Below are positions 17,001 through 24,336 of a DNA stretch of 64,000 nucleotides, piece after piece. How positions within the stretch are numbered: position 1 is the stretch's first letter; each line of letters opens with the position of its first letter. Position numbers and translations under genes: made by a program. A model generated the notes under the pieces. It saw only the letters and a program-made list of their open reading frames with translations. It searched no databases and was not told where the DNA came from. This DNA is from Streptomyces iranensis (lineage in GTDB: Bacteria; Actinomycetota; Actinomycetes; Streptomycetales; Streptomycetaceae), in assembly GCF_017874715.1 (NCBI RefSeq), contig NZ_JAGGLR010000005.1, positions 248,001 to 312,000 on the forward strand. The letters run 5' to 3'.

Positions 17001-17126
17001 CCCTCGCGCACGGCCCGCTGGGCGACCGCCGCCGGTGCCGCCGCCCTCACGGCGACGGCCGTGGCGGGAGCCGCGGCGGGGGCCGGCCGCGCCGCCTCGC
17101 GACGCACGCGCCACGGGGGAAGGTGA
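14061..17126 (+). CDS. FAD-linked oxidase fused to Fe-S/CCG dehydrogenase (D-2-hydroxyacid dehydrogenase type)
   Basis: A 1021-residue fusion. The FAD-binding PCMH domain (about 25-215: SSRGGGTSLAGQC, SGYNLDSLLP) is followed by the FAD-oxidase C domain (to about 540, LSGEHGDGQARG), a two-cluster ferredoxin region (about 555-645, including CLACKGCKSDCP) and CCG domains (about 770-950: PVCCGLTW, HCHQHA, DEGCCGLAG). This is the GlcD-GlcF-like or Dld-type architecture that oxidises D-lactate or another D-2-hydroxy acid and passes electrons to the membrane. The last 35 residues are unusual: an Ala-rich hydrophobic stretch and Arg-rich end that could anchor it to the membrane. AAGGGGGGAAG precedes the ATG. 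Co-transcribed with the TPP enzyme. Confidence 0.9.
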   Translation: MRTANGLEGALRAEVDAEVRFDAGSRGAYATDGSNYRQVPIGIVVPRSVEAGARAVEVCARFGAPVSSRGGGTSLAGQCTNTAVVIDWSKYCHALVSVDPEARTCVVEPGLVLDELNRQLADHKLQFGPKPSTHSHCALGGMIGNNSCGASAQAYGKTVDNVRRLEILTYDGVRMWVGPTSKAERARIAAEGGRRAEIYDGLDRVVAEYLADIRRGYPKIPRRVSGYNLDSLLPENGFDVARALVGSEGTLVTVVRAEVDLVPVPPYQSLLVLGYDDICTAADDVPRLLEHCTPGELEALDGRMAQLMREEHAYLESLNSLPDGGSWLMLQFGGDTQEDADEQAHALLRSVGRDEQDATVAFSDDPRREQRMLRAREAGLGVTARPPDDRETWEGWEDSAVPPERLGDYLRDLKDLFAEFGYDHPSLYGHFGQGCVHTRIPFGMKTADGVADFRRFLERAADLVVSYGGSLSGEHGDGQARGELLTRMFGERLVTAFGEVKAVFDPENRMNPGKVTGPNPVDGQLRLGPGWRPATPDTHFGYPDDDHSFTRAVMRCVGIGNCRGHHGAVMCPSYRATNEEEHSTRGRARLLFEMLDGHPDSAVTDGWRSTEVRDALDLCLACKGCKSDCPTGVDMATLKAEFLAHHYAGRPRPAAHYSMGWLPVWARLSRIAPSLVNTVARAPGVAGLGKRLAGVDGARQAPVFAPRSFLQWWRARATEEPDPADPRTVVVWPDTFSTYFHPSVAISAVRVLADAGFRVAVPTEPVCCGLTWISTGQLATAKRVLRRTLRVLRPYLEAGTPVIGLEPSCTAVFRADAPELMPADQEVRRLAGQFRTFAEHLVHHAPDGWRPPALSRQAVVQTHCHQHAIMKDDADRELMRRAHLVTDVLDEGCCGLAGNFGFERGHHEVSMAIAEQGVLPAVRAAAPGSLLLADGFSCRTQIEQGDTGRGALHLAEALALGLDTTLPSERPERLAQRAAPPSRTARWATAAGAAALTATAVAGAAAGAGRAASRRTRHGGR

Positions 17127-17133
17127 CCGCACG

Positions 17134-18270
17134 GTGGTGACGGGGCGCGTCGTGGCGGGAGGCGCGGGCGAGCACGTCGTGGACGGGGTGAACAGCGCCG
17201 TCTACACGGTGCCCACCGACGCCCCCGAGGCCGACGCCACCCTCGGCTGGGACAGCACCACCCTCGTCCTCGCCACCGTCCGGTGCGGCCAGGTCACCGG
17301 ACTCGGCTACACCTACGCCCCCGCCGCCACGGCCCTGGTCGTCGACGATCTGCTCGCCGACGTGGTCACCGGCACCCCGGCCCTCGATGTGCCACGTGCG
17401 AACGAGGCCATGCACCGCGCCGTGCGCAACGCCGGACTGCCCGGCGTGGCCGCACAGGCCATCGCCGCCGTGGACATCGCCCTGTGGGACTGCAAGGCCC
17501 GCCTGCTCGACCTGCCCCTCGTCCACCTCCTGGGCAGGGCGCGGGACGAGGTGCCCGTGTACGGCAGCGGCGGCTTCACCACGTACGACGCCGGGCAGCA
17601 GGACCGGCAACTGCGCGGCTGGACCGAGGAAGCGGGCATCCCGCGCGTCAAAATCAAAATCGGCGAGTCGTGGGGGCGGTGCGAGGACCGCGACCGGAAA
17701 CGCGTCGCCGAGGCCCGTGCGAGCATCGGCGACACGACCGCGCTTTACGTGGACGCCAACGGCGGCTACGCCGCCAAACAGGCCGTACGCATTGCCGACA
17801 CGCTCGCCGACCACGGTGTGACCTGGTTCGAGGAACCCGTCTCCTCCGACCACCTCACCACCCTCGCCACCGTCCGCGACCGGGTCCCGATGGAGGTCAC
17901 AGCCGGTGAATACGGCTACACCCTGCCCTACTTCGCGCATATGCTCGCCGCCGGTGCCGTGGACTGCCTCCAGGCCGATGTCACCCGCTGCGGCGGCATC
18001 ACCGTCTGGCTGCGCGCCGCCGCCCTCGCCCACGGCCAGGGCCTTCAGATCTCCGGCCACTGCGCCCCACACGCCCACGCCCACGCCGCCGCGTCCGTGC
18101 CCAATCTGCGCCACCTGGAGTGGTTCCACGACCATGTGCGCGTCGAGCGCCTTCTGTTCGACGGCGTCCTCGCGCCCGACGGTGGCGGCCTCACCCCGGG
18201 CCACGACGGAGCGTCCGGGCTGGGGCTTACGCTGAACAGCGAACGGGCCCGGCCGTATCGGGTGGCCTGA
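17134..18270 (+). CDS. Enolase-superfamily (mandelate racemase/muconate lactonising-like) enzyme
   Basis: A 378-residue enolase-superfamily protein. Visible active-site pieces are the K-x-K base in RVKIKIGES (about 172), metal ligands Asp in YVDANGGY (about 207), Glu in WFEEPV (about 232) and Glu in AGEYGYT (about 258), and a His-rich SGHCAPHAHAH (about 306) where many members place the second base. Such enzymes abstract an alpha proton from carboxylates (racemisation or dehydration of sugar acids). GTG 17134 (or 17137) lies 7 bp after the dehydrogenase stop. A hydroxy- or sugar-acid substrate would fit the neighbouring 2-hydroxyacid dehydrogenase, but the exact reaction is unknown. Confidence 0.85.
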   Translation: MVTGRVVAGGAGEHVVDGVNSAVYTVPTDAPEADATLGWDSTTLVLATVRCGQVTGLGYTYAPAATALVVDDLLADVVTGTPALDVPRANEAMHRAVRNAGLPGVAAQAIAAVDIALWDCKARLLDLPLVHLLGRARDEVPVYGSGGFTTYDAGQQDRQLRGWTEEAGIPRVKIKIGESWGRCEDRDRKRVAEARASIGDTTALYVDANGGYAAKQAVRIADTLADHGVTWFEEPVSSDHLTTLATVRDRVPMEVTAGEYGYTLPYFAHMLAAGAVDCLQADVTRCGGITVWLRAAALAHGQGLQISGHCAPHAHAHAAASVPNLRHLEWFHDHVRVERLLFDGVLAPDGGGLTPGHDGASGLGLTLNSERARPYRVA

Positions 18271-18296
18271 GCCGCACCACAAGACGTCGAGCACAC

Positions 18297-19163
18297 TCAT
18301 TCATGCGGGACGACGGCCACCGGACAGTTCGCGTGGTGCACCGCCGCCTGCACCACGGACCCCAGGCGGGGCCCCAGCGCGGGTGGGTGCTTCCGCCGTC
18401 CGACCACCAGCAGGGCGCTGTCGGCCGCGGCCTGGACGACGGCGCGGGCCGGGCTCTCCAGCCGGATCTCGTCGATGACCCGCACCCGGGGGAACTTCTC
18501 CCGCCACGGCCGCAGCACCTCGTCCAGCTCCCGCCGCGCCCGGTCCATGGTGTCCCGGGCCATGCCATCGCCCCCGGCGGCGGTGTGGGCCCGGTCGGGC
18601 CTTCGGCCGTGGACGGCGTGCAGGGGAACGTCGCGGGTGAACGCGGTGACGTAGGCGAACTCCAGGAGGTTGTCCTGCGGGCCGTGCAGGCTCAGGCCCA
18701 CGACCACACGCCGCCCGTGTCCATTCGCTTCCCGCCCCGCGCGCATCAGCACCACCGGCCGCTCCGCGCGGACGATGGTGTGCAGCCCGATGTCACCGAG
18801 GAAGAAGCTGGCCACCCGGTCCAGCCCCCGCGATCCGAGCACCAGCATGCGGGAGTGCGCCGCCGCGTCGAGCAGGGCCGTCCCGGGCTCGTCCGCCACC
18901 AGATCCTCGATGATGGTCAGCTTCGGATGGTCACGGACCAGCTCGGTGTGCGCGTCGTGCACGATCCGCTTCGACCAGTAGTTCTGGTCGTCCGCCGCGG
19001 GGCTGTCGGGTGTGAGCGGGCACAGCAGGATCCAGGCGTGCGTCAGGCGCAGCGCCAGCTCACGCCGCTCCGCCTCGTCGGCGGCCCAGTGCGCGGCGGC
19101 CAGGCTCTCGGCCGAGCCGTCGAGACCAACGGTGACCACTTGTTCCATGACGGCTTGTTCCAT
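18297..19163 (-). CDS. Tandem-domain universal stress protein
   Basis: A 288-residue protein with two UspA domains. The first has VVTVGLDGSAESLAAAHWA at the start and LVLGSRGLDRVASFFLG (about 105-120); the second has RRVVVGLSLHGPQDN and LVVGRRKHPPALGPRLGS. The G-2x-G-9x-G(S/T) ATP-binding pattern is clear in the first domain and weaker in the second. ATG 19163 has GGGAGG 7 nt upstream; the ATG five codons later is less likely. It lies 29 bp behind the CBS-BON gene in the same direction, so both should share the promoter near 19.9-20.1 kb. Tandem USPs are typical hypoxia/dormancy genes in actinobacteria. Confidence 0.9.
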   Translation of the reverse strand: MEQAVMEQVVTVGLDGSAESLAAAHWAADEAERRELALRLTHAWILLCPLTPDSPAADDQNYWSKRIVHDAHTELVRDHPKLTIIEDLVADEPGTALLDAAAHSRMLVLGSRGLDRVASFFLGDIGLHTIVRAERPVVLMRAGREANGHGRRVVVGLSLHGPQDNLLEFAYVTAFTRDVPLHAVHGRRPDRAHTAAGGDGMARDTMDRARRELDEVLRPWREKFPRVRVIDEIRLESPARAVVQAAADSALLVVGRRKHPPALGPRLGSVVQAAVHHANCPVAVVPHE

Positions 19164-19192
19164 GGCAGTGCCTCCCGCCGGGTTTCCGGGTT

Positions 19193-19867
19193 TCACGCGG
19201 CCAGGGCGGAGCCGCCGGTGTCATCGGTGCCGTAGGCGATGTGCTCGGTGACCGAGACCACCCCGTCCACGCCCCGGCAGAGCCGCACGATGACCGGCAC
19301 CAGGCTCCTGGCCTCGACCGATCCGTCCAGCGTGACCTCGCCCTCGGTCACGTCGACCGTCACGGCAGAGGGCGCCGGCCGCAGGGTCCGCAGCAGCAGA
19401 TCCCTTTCGATCTCGTCGCGGATCGCGTCGTCGTGGCGCAGGAACACCCGCAGCAGATCGCCACGGCTGACGATGCCGAGCAGCTTGTCGGTCTCGTCCA
19501 CCACGGGAAGCCGCTTGACGCCCCGGTCCGACATCACCCGGGCCGCCTCGACGACCGTCCACTCCGGACGCGCACACACGACGGGCGCCGACATCAGCTC
19601 CTCCGCCCTCGCCCCCTCCGCCTTCGCGCGCTCCCACGCCTCCAGACGCGGGACCGGCAGCAGGCCGGAGGGGTCCGCCCGGCCGGACGACTTGCGCAGC
19701 GGATCGCCCTCGGACACCAGGCCGATCGGGCGTCCCGAACCGTCCACGACCGGCACGGCGGTGACATCGCTCTCCGCGAGCAGCGCCACGAGTTCCTTGA
19801 ACGGCATGTCACGGGGCGCCCGGACCACCGGGCGTGTCATGAGGTCTCCGACCGTTCTGTGGTGCAT
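19193..19867 (-). CDS. CBS-pair and BON domain protein
   Basis: A 224-residue protein with two CBS domains (about residues 8-60, VGDLMTRPVV; about 90-147, ELMSAPVVCARPEWT) and a BON domain (about 152-215, VTLDGSVEARSLVPVIVRL). CBS pairs bind adenosine nucleotides and BON domains bind membranes or other proteins, so this is a probable energy-state sensor. Residues 64-88 form a charged insert. AGAGGAG is 7 nt before the ATG. It heads a two-gene operon with the universal stress protein and is divergent from the DUF1918-nitroreductase gene. Confidence 0.9.
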   Translation of the reverse strand: MHHRTVGDLMTRPVVRAPRDMPFKELVALLAESDVTAVPVVDGSGRPIGLVSEGDPLRKSSGRADPSGLLPVPRLEAWERAKAEGARAEELMSAPVVCARPEWTVVEAARVMSDRGVKRLPVVDETDKLLGIVSRGDLLRVFLRHDDAIRDEIERDLLLRTLRPAPSAVTVDVTEGEVTLDGSVEARSLVPVIVRLCRGVDGVVSVTEHIAYGTDDTGGSALAA

Positions 19868-20006
19868 GTTCCGACTCCTCTCGCACGCTCGCGGCGGGCC
19901 GGCCGGTGTCTCCGTCGCGGAGCCCGGCTCCCTCGTCGAGCCCGGCTCCTCCTCCGAGCCTGCCGGCCCGCCCGCGCCGCCGAATGAGCCTCATGGCTCC
20001 CTCTCC

Positions 20007-20040
20007 CGGCCACACGGCCCACCACGGGGCCATCCGGCCC
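20007..20040. promoter_or_regulatory. Two tandem DevR/OsdR-like palindromic boxes
   Basis: CGGCCACACGGCCC (20007-20020) and GGGCCATCCGGCCC (20027-20040) are 14-bp inverted repeats of the form GGGCC-N4-GGCCC. They start exactly 20 bp apart, on the same helix face. They lie in the 252-bp divergent region between CBS-BON and DUF1918-nitroreductase genes. The geometry mirrors DosR/DevR boxes (GGGAC-N4-GTCCC). The rest of the divergent region is GC-rich with a few small hairpins. Confidence 0.6.
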
Positions 20041-20119
20041 CTCGGTCGAGGGCGTTCCGCCCCCAGGACACCGCTCACCGGCGGTGTCACAGTGGACGAC
20101 GTCAGGCAGGAGAGGCGGG

Positions 20120-21358
20120 ATGTCGATGCGTGCCCATGTCGGCGACCAACTGATTGTCGAGAGCCCCACCACCGGTGCCACCGAACGGGACGGTGAGATC
20201 GTCGGACTCCACCATGACGACGGGACACCTCCCTATGACGTGCGGTGGTCGGACTCGGACCGGATCACCCTTGTGTTCCCCGGCCCGGACGCACACATTC
20301 ACCCCACCGGGGACGAACCGGAACCCCAGCGGGAGGAGACGGGCCGCCGCGGCTCCGCGACGACACACAGCGGCGCTCGTTCGCTCTCCGAAGCGGTGGT
20401 CATGTCGTTGGTGGAAGACGCCACGGCCGCGCCCTCGATGCACAACGCCCAGCCCTGGCGGTTCGAGTACTCCCGGCGCAGCCGCGTCTTCCGTCTCAGG
20501 GCCGACCTGCGCGGCGCCCTGCCGCACTCCGACCCCGAGCTCCGCGCCCTGCACATCGGCTGTGGCGCCGCCTTGATGAACCTGCGGGTCGCGGTGGCGC
20601 ACGAGGGCTGGGAGGCGGCGACCCGGCTGCTGCCCGACCCCGTGGACCCGATGCTGCTGGCCTCCGTGACACTGACCCGCCCGCTCGGCGACGAGGCCGA
20701 TCCGGCCGCCCTGTACCCGGCCGTGCGCACCCGCCACACCAGCCGGTACCCCTTCGCCGAGACCGAGATCCCCGCGTCCGTGCGGAGCGCCCTCGTCGAC
20801 GCCGCGCACCGGGAGCACGTTTCGCTGTCCTTCGTCTCCGGCTGGCATCTCCAGTACGTCGTGGACCTGGCGCTGGAGGCCGAGGCCCGCAACCTCACCG
20901 ACCCGGGCGTCGCCGCGGACCTGGCCCGCTTCACCCGCACCACGGACGACACGCGGCCGGCCACCGAAGGCGTGCCGGAGTACGCCTTCGGGCCCCGCCG
21001 CCGGATCGGCAAGGTCCCGGTACGTGACTTCGCGGGCGGCAAGTCCATCCCCGGCCGCCCGGCCGCCGACTTCGAGACCTTCCCCCACCTGGTGTTGCTG
21101 AGCACCTCCCGCGACCGGATCGTGGACTGGCTGCGCACCGGCCAGGCGGTGGAGCGGGTGCTGCTGCGCGCCACCCTGGCGGGACTGTCCGCCTCGTTCG
21201 TCACCCAGGCCCTCGAATGGCACGACCTGCGCTGGCCACTTCGCGACCCGACATCGGCCATGGCCCATGTGCAGATGGTGCTGCGGCTGGGGTACGGCCC
21301 CCGGGGCAGGCAGACCCCGCGGCGGCCGGTCCACGACGTCCTGGACATCGAGCCATAG
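20120..21358 (+). CDS. DUF1918-nitroreductase (Acg-like) fusion protein
   Basis: A 412-residue two-domain protein. Residues 1-60 are a DUF1918 module (MRAHVGDQLIVESPTT..., PYDVRWSDSDRITLVFPG), normally a stand-alone stress protein of about 60 residues. Residues 85-405 are an Acg-type nitroreductase: VEDATAAPSMHNAQPW (FMN/phosphate region), ALHIGCGAALMNLRVA, and RPAADFETFPHLVLLST. Acg proteins of the mycobacterial DosR regulon bind FMN but often lack normal nitroreductase activity. A linker rich in Glu/Arg/Gly joins the two. ATG 20120 has AGGAG 8 nt upstream. It is divergent from the CBS-BON/USP operon across the two palindromic boxes, so the three genes are probably one regulon. Confidence 0.85.
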   Translation: MSMRAHVGDQLIVESPTTGATERDGEIVGLHHDDGTPPYDVRWSDSDRITLVFPGPDAHIHPTGDEPEPQREETGRRGSATTHSGARSLSEAVVMSLVEDATAAPSMHNAQPWRFEYSRRSRVFRLRADLRGALPHSDPELRALHIGCGAALMNLRVAVAHEGWEAATRLLPDPVDPMLLASVTLTRPLGDEADPAALYPAVRTRHTSRYPFAETEIPASVRSALVDAAHREHVSLSFVSGWHLQYVVDLALEAEARNLTDPGVAADLARFTRTTDDTRPATEGVPEYAFGPRRRIGKVPVRDFAGGKSIPGRPAADFETFPHLVLLSTSRDRIVDWLRTGQAVERVLLRATLAGLSASFVTQALEWHDLRWPLRDPTSAMAHVQMVLRLGYGPRGRQTPRRPVHDVLDIEP

Positions 21359-21499
21359 CCCCGGCCGCGACGGCCCGCCGCGAAATCCGTTGTGGAGACC
21401 CCCGTCCACGGGCCATATCGGCAGTGCTGGGCGGCTGGTGCTTAAGGGCTTAATCACCAAGGCTGACGCGTCACACCTCATCACACTCAGGGAGTGAGC

Positions 21500-23395
21500 A
21501 TGAGCCTTGACCTGGCGCGTCGTCGTCTTCTGTCGGCCGCGGGCGCGGTGGGTGTCGCGGGCGCACTCGGGCCGGCCCCCTCCGCCGCGTTCGCGGCCTC
21601 CGGCCGTCGTCCGTCCGGCTCCCGTCGTCCGTCCGGCTCCCGTCGTCCGGCCGCGACGATCATCCACGGTGGGCGGGTGCTGACCGGGCTGCCGTATGTG
21701 CCGCAGCAGGAGGCCCTCGCCGTGGGAGGGGACGGAAGGATCCTCGCGGTCGGCCCGGCGTCCGTGGTGCGGCGCCTGGCCGGGAGGGACACGGAGTTCG
21801 TCGACGCCCGCGGCGGCACCGTCATGGCGGGGATCATCGACGCCCATGCCCACTGCCTGGAGGCCGGGTGGCGCTCGCTCAACCCGTCCCTGGGCAATGA
21901 GACGTACACCGTCGCCGCGCTCCGGGCGAAGCTCACCGGTTTCCTGAACGCGAGCAAGGACCAGGAGCCCGATGGATGGCTGGTGGTGGAGGACTGGAAC
22001 CCGGTGGCCCTGCCGGCCGGGACCGAGACCCACCACCGCGTCCTGGACGCGCTGCCGACCCGCCGGCCGATCGCGCTCAAGGGCTCGGACGCCCACAACA
22101 TGTGGGTCAACCAGCGGGCCCTGGAGCTGGCGAAGATCACGGCGAGCACCCCGGATCCGGCCGGTGGGCATATCGTCCATGACGCGGCCGGAGCACCGTC
22201 CGGGTTGCTGAAGGACACCGCGCAGGACATCGTCGCGGCGGTGATTCCGCCACCGGACAAGGGCAAGGCGCTGGCCGCCGCGGCGAAGGCCCTCCGCCGG
22301 GCGGCGTCCAACGGCATCACCACGTACATGGACGCGGCCACCGAGACCGATGGACTGCGTGCCTACGCCGACCTGGCCGCCTCCGACCGGCTGCCGCAGC
22401 GGGTGATCCCCGCGCTGCGCCTGGACATCGACCTCGTCCGCGACCCGAAAGCCGCGCTGGCCCACGTCGACGAACAGCGCACGGCGTACGGACAGGTGCC
22501 GGGCCTGTGCTTCGGGACGGCGAAGGTCTTCCTCGACGGCGTGATCGAGCACCCCGCGCAGACCGCCGCGCTGCTGGAGCCGTACCTCGACGGCGACGGC
22601 GAACCCACCGACAACCGGGGGGACTTGTACGCCACCGCCACCGAGTACGGGCGGCTGGCGACCGTACTGGACCGGGCCGGGTGGCAGTTGCACGCACACG
22701 CGATCGGCGACCGTGCGGTGCGCACCGCGCTGGACGGCTACCAGGCGGCGGTACGCGCCAACGGGCGCCGTGGCAACCGGCACACCATCGCCCATCTGCA
22801 ACTGGTGCACCCGGACGACTACCGGCGCTTCGCACCGCTGGGCGTGGTCGCCTGCATGCAGTTGCAGTGGGCGATGCGCAATGTGTGGACGATGGACGCC
22901 CTCCTGCCCTACATCGGCCCGGACCGCCACCGGCTGATGTATCCGGCGCGCAGCCTGGAGCGGCACGGCGCGGCGCTGGCCGGGGGATCGGACTGGCCGG
23001 TGGACCCCCTCGACTCGTTCAACCAGATCCGCACCGCGATCGACCGGGAGGGCGAGGACGGGGCGCTGTACCCGGAGCGGGAGGGCGTCAGCCGCTCCAC
23101 CAGCCTGCGGATGCACACGGCGGGCTCGGCTCATCAGCTCCGTATCGACCACGAGACCGGTGTGCTCACCCCGGGCCGGGCCGCCGATGTGATCGTGCTC
23201 GACCGGGATGTGACCCGGGTGCCGGTCAAGGACATCACCGGCACCGAGGTCCGTCTGACGCTGGTGGGCGGCAGGCGCGTCTGGGACGCGGACCGGCCCG
23301 GCGCCGAGGCGGCCGCCACGTCGTTCCCGGCGGCCCGGCCCGCCTCCCTCGCCACCGTGCACGGCCGTCACGCCGCCTGTGGCTGCCACCGCTGA
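21500..23395 (+). CDS. Tat-exported amidohydrolase family 3 (YtcJ-like)
   Basis: A 631-residue amidohydrolase. A twin-arginine signal (LARRRLLSAAGAVGVAGALG, cleavage near AAFAAS) is followed by a short basic repeat RRPSGSRRPSGSRRP (15-bp DNA repeat, 21604-21650). The enzyme domain has metal-binding HAHC (about 115-118, AGIIDAHAHCLEAG), the later HAHAIGDRA (about 398) and GGSDWPVDPL (about 496), as in the YtcJ/N-substituted formamide deformylase group. It hydrolyses an unknown amide outside the cytoplasm. GGGAG lies 5 nt before ATG 21500; GTG 21494 overlaps that site. Its upstream 141 bp, from the nitroreductase stop, hold no clear promoter. Confidence 0.9.
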   Translation: MSLDLARRRLLSAAGAVGVAGALGPAPSAAFAASGRRPSGSRRPSGSRRPAATIIHGGRVLTGLPYVPQQEALAVGGDGRILAVGPASVVRRLAGRDTEFVDARGGTVMAGIIDAHAHCLEAGWRSLNPSLGNETYTVAALRAKLTGFLNASKDQEPDGWLVVEDWNPVALPAGTETHHRVLDALPTRRPIALKGSDAHNMWVNQRALELAKITASTPDPAGGHIVHDAAGAPSGLLKDTAQDIVAAVIPPPDKGKALAAAAKALRRAASNGITTYMDAATETDGLRAYADLAASDRLPQRVIPALRLDIDLVRDPKAALAHVDEQRTAYGQVPGLCFGTAKVFLDGVIEHPAQTAALLEPYLDGDGEPTDNRGDLYATATEYGRLATVLDRAGWQLHAHAIGDRAVRTALDGYQAAVRANGRRGNRHTIAHLQLVHPDDYRRFAPLGVVACMQLQWAMRNVWTMDALLPYIGPDRHRLMYPARSLERHGAALAGGSDWPVDPLDSFNQIRTAIDREGEDGALYPEREGVSRSTSLRMHTAGSAHQLRIDHETGVLTPGRAADVIVLDRDVTRVPVKDITGTEVRLTLVGGRRVWDADRPGAEAAATSFPAARPASLATVHGRHAACGCHR

Positions 23396-23448
23396 CGGCC
23401 GTCGCCGTCCTTCGCCCGACCCGCTACGGGGTGTCCGGCGGTTTGCCC

Positions 23449-23639
23449 CTCCCCGCCCCTTCCCGCGGCGTCGATATGCGGCTCCGCCGCGTGGCAGGGG
23501 CTCCGCCCCTGGACCCCGGGCTCGGGGCGGAGCCCCGTCTTCCAGCCCTTCCAGGGGGCACCTCCCAGCGGTAGCTGGGGGAGTTTGAGGAGCGGGGTCT
23601 GGGGCGGAGCCCCAGTTGTGGGAAGGGGCGGGGAGGGGA
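23449..23639. repeat. Composite GC-rich inverted repeat block
   Basis: The 308-bp gap between convergent genes holds CCCCTCCCCGCCCCTTCCC (from 23449) and its inverted copy GGGAAGGGGCGGGGAGGGG (ending 23639). Between them is a palindrome GGGGCTCCGCCCC/GGGGCGGAGCCCC (23497-23536). A direct repeat ATGCGGCTCCGCCGCGTGGC flanks it (near 23475 and 23650). It could fold as a long cruciform and terminate both genes; no gene is seen. Confidence 0.75.
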
Positions 23640-23703
23640 AAGCATCGACATGCGGCTCCGCCGCGTGGCCCGCCGCAGGCGTACGCGTACCGTCGCCCAC
23701 CCC

Positions 23704-24336
23704 CTAGTAGCCGACGGTGAAGTGCGTGTCCTCGCCGGGGATTTCGAGTTCGTCGAGGACCGCCACGGCGAGGTCTTCGGCCGAGACGCGGGACGCGCCG
23801 TCGGCGGTGGTGATCAGGGTCGTGGTGCCGCGCCGGTACTTTCCGGTGCGGTGTCCGGGCTCGAGGAGGGCGGGCGGGCTGAGATAGGTCCAGTCCGCCG
23901 AGTGGGCCCGGCAGACGTCCAGCTGCGCGGCGCTGGCGGCGGCGATGGCGCGGAAGGGCTCCGGGACGTACTCCGGGCTGTCGAGGACGAGCCGGTCGGG
24001 GTGGCCCGGGTTCCGCAGGGGCGCGGCGCCACCGACGACGAGGATGCGTGTCCGGGCCGTCTCGGCCGCGGTGAGCAGAGCCGTCGTGGTCCCGACGGCG
24101 GTGTCCTCGTGACCGGGGGCGGGGCGGGTCGCGGCCACGATCGCGTCGGTGCCGGCGAACAGCCGGCTCATGTGGTCGGGGTCGTTGGCGTCGCCCCGCA
24201 CGGCGATCACTCCGGGAGGCGGCGCGGCCGTCGGCTCCTTGCGGAACACCGCGACGAGGTCATGGCCCCGGCTCACGGCTTCGTTGACGACACGCGAGCC
24301 GACCATGCCGGCGGCTCCGACGACGGCGATCTTCAT
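23704..24336 (-). CDS. NAD(P)-binding (NmrA-like) epimerase/reductase
   Basis: A 210-residue short Rossmann protein starting MKIAVVGAAGMVGSRVVNEA (GxxGxxG dinucleotide motif at residues 7-13) with VFRKEP and RGDANDP following, and the C-terminal SAEDLAVAVLDELE. This is the YwnB/BVR-B-like NAD(P)H-binding family, which reduces flavins or acts as a redox-sensing regulator. The ATG overlaps the stop of the upstream DMT gene by 4 bp (ATGA), so the two are coupled. Confidence 0.88.
   Translation of the reverse strand: MKIAVVGAAGMVGSRVVNEAVSRGHDLVAVFRKEPTAAPPPGVIAVRGDANDPDHMSRLFAGTDAIVAATRPAPGHEDTAVGTTTALLTAAETARTRILVVGGAAPLRNPGHPDRLVLDSPEYVPEPFRAIAAASAAQLDVCRAHSADWTYLSPPALLEPGHRTGKYRRGTTTLITTADGASRVSAEDLAVAVLDELEIPGEDTHFTVGY

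Noticed and set aside
20102..23389. Open frame of 1095 codons on the minus strand
   Set aside because: It is antisense to the nitroreductase and amidohydrolase genes, shows no recognisable domain, and is a frame-lengthening effect of high G+C.
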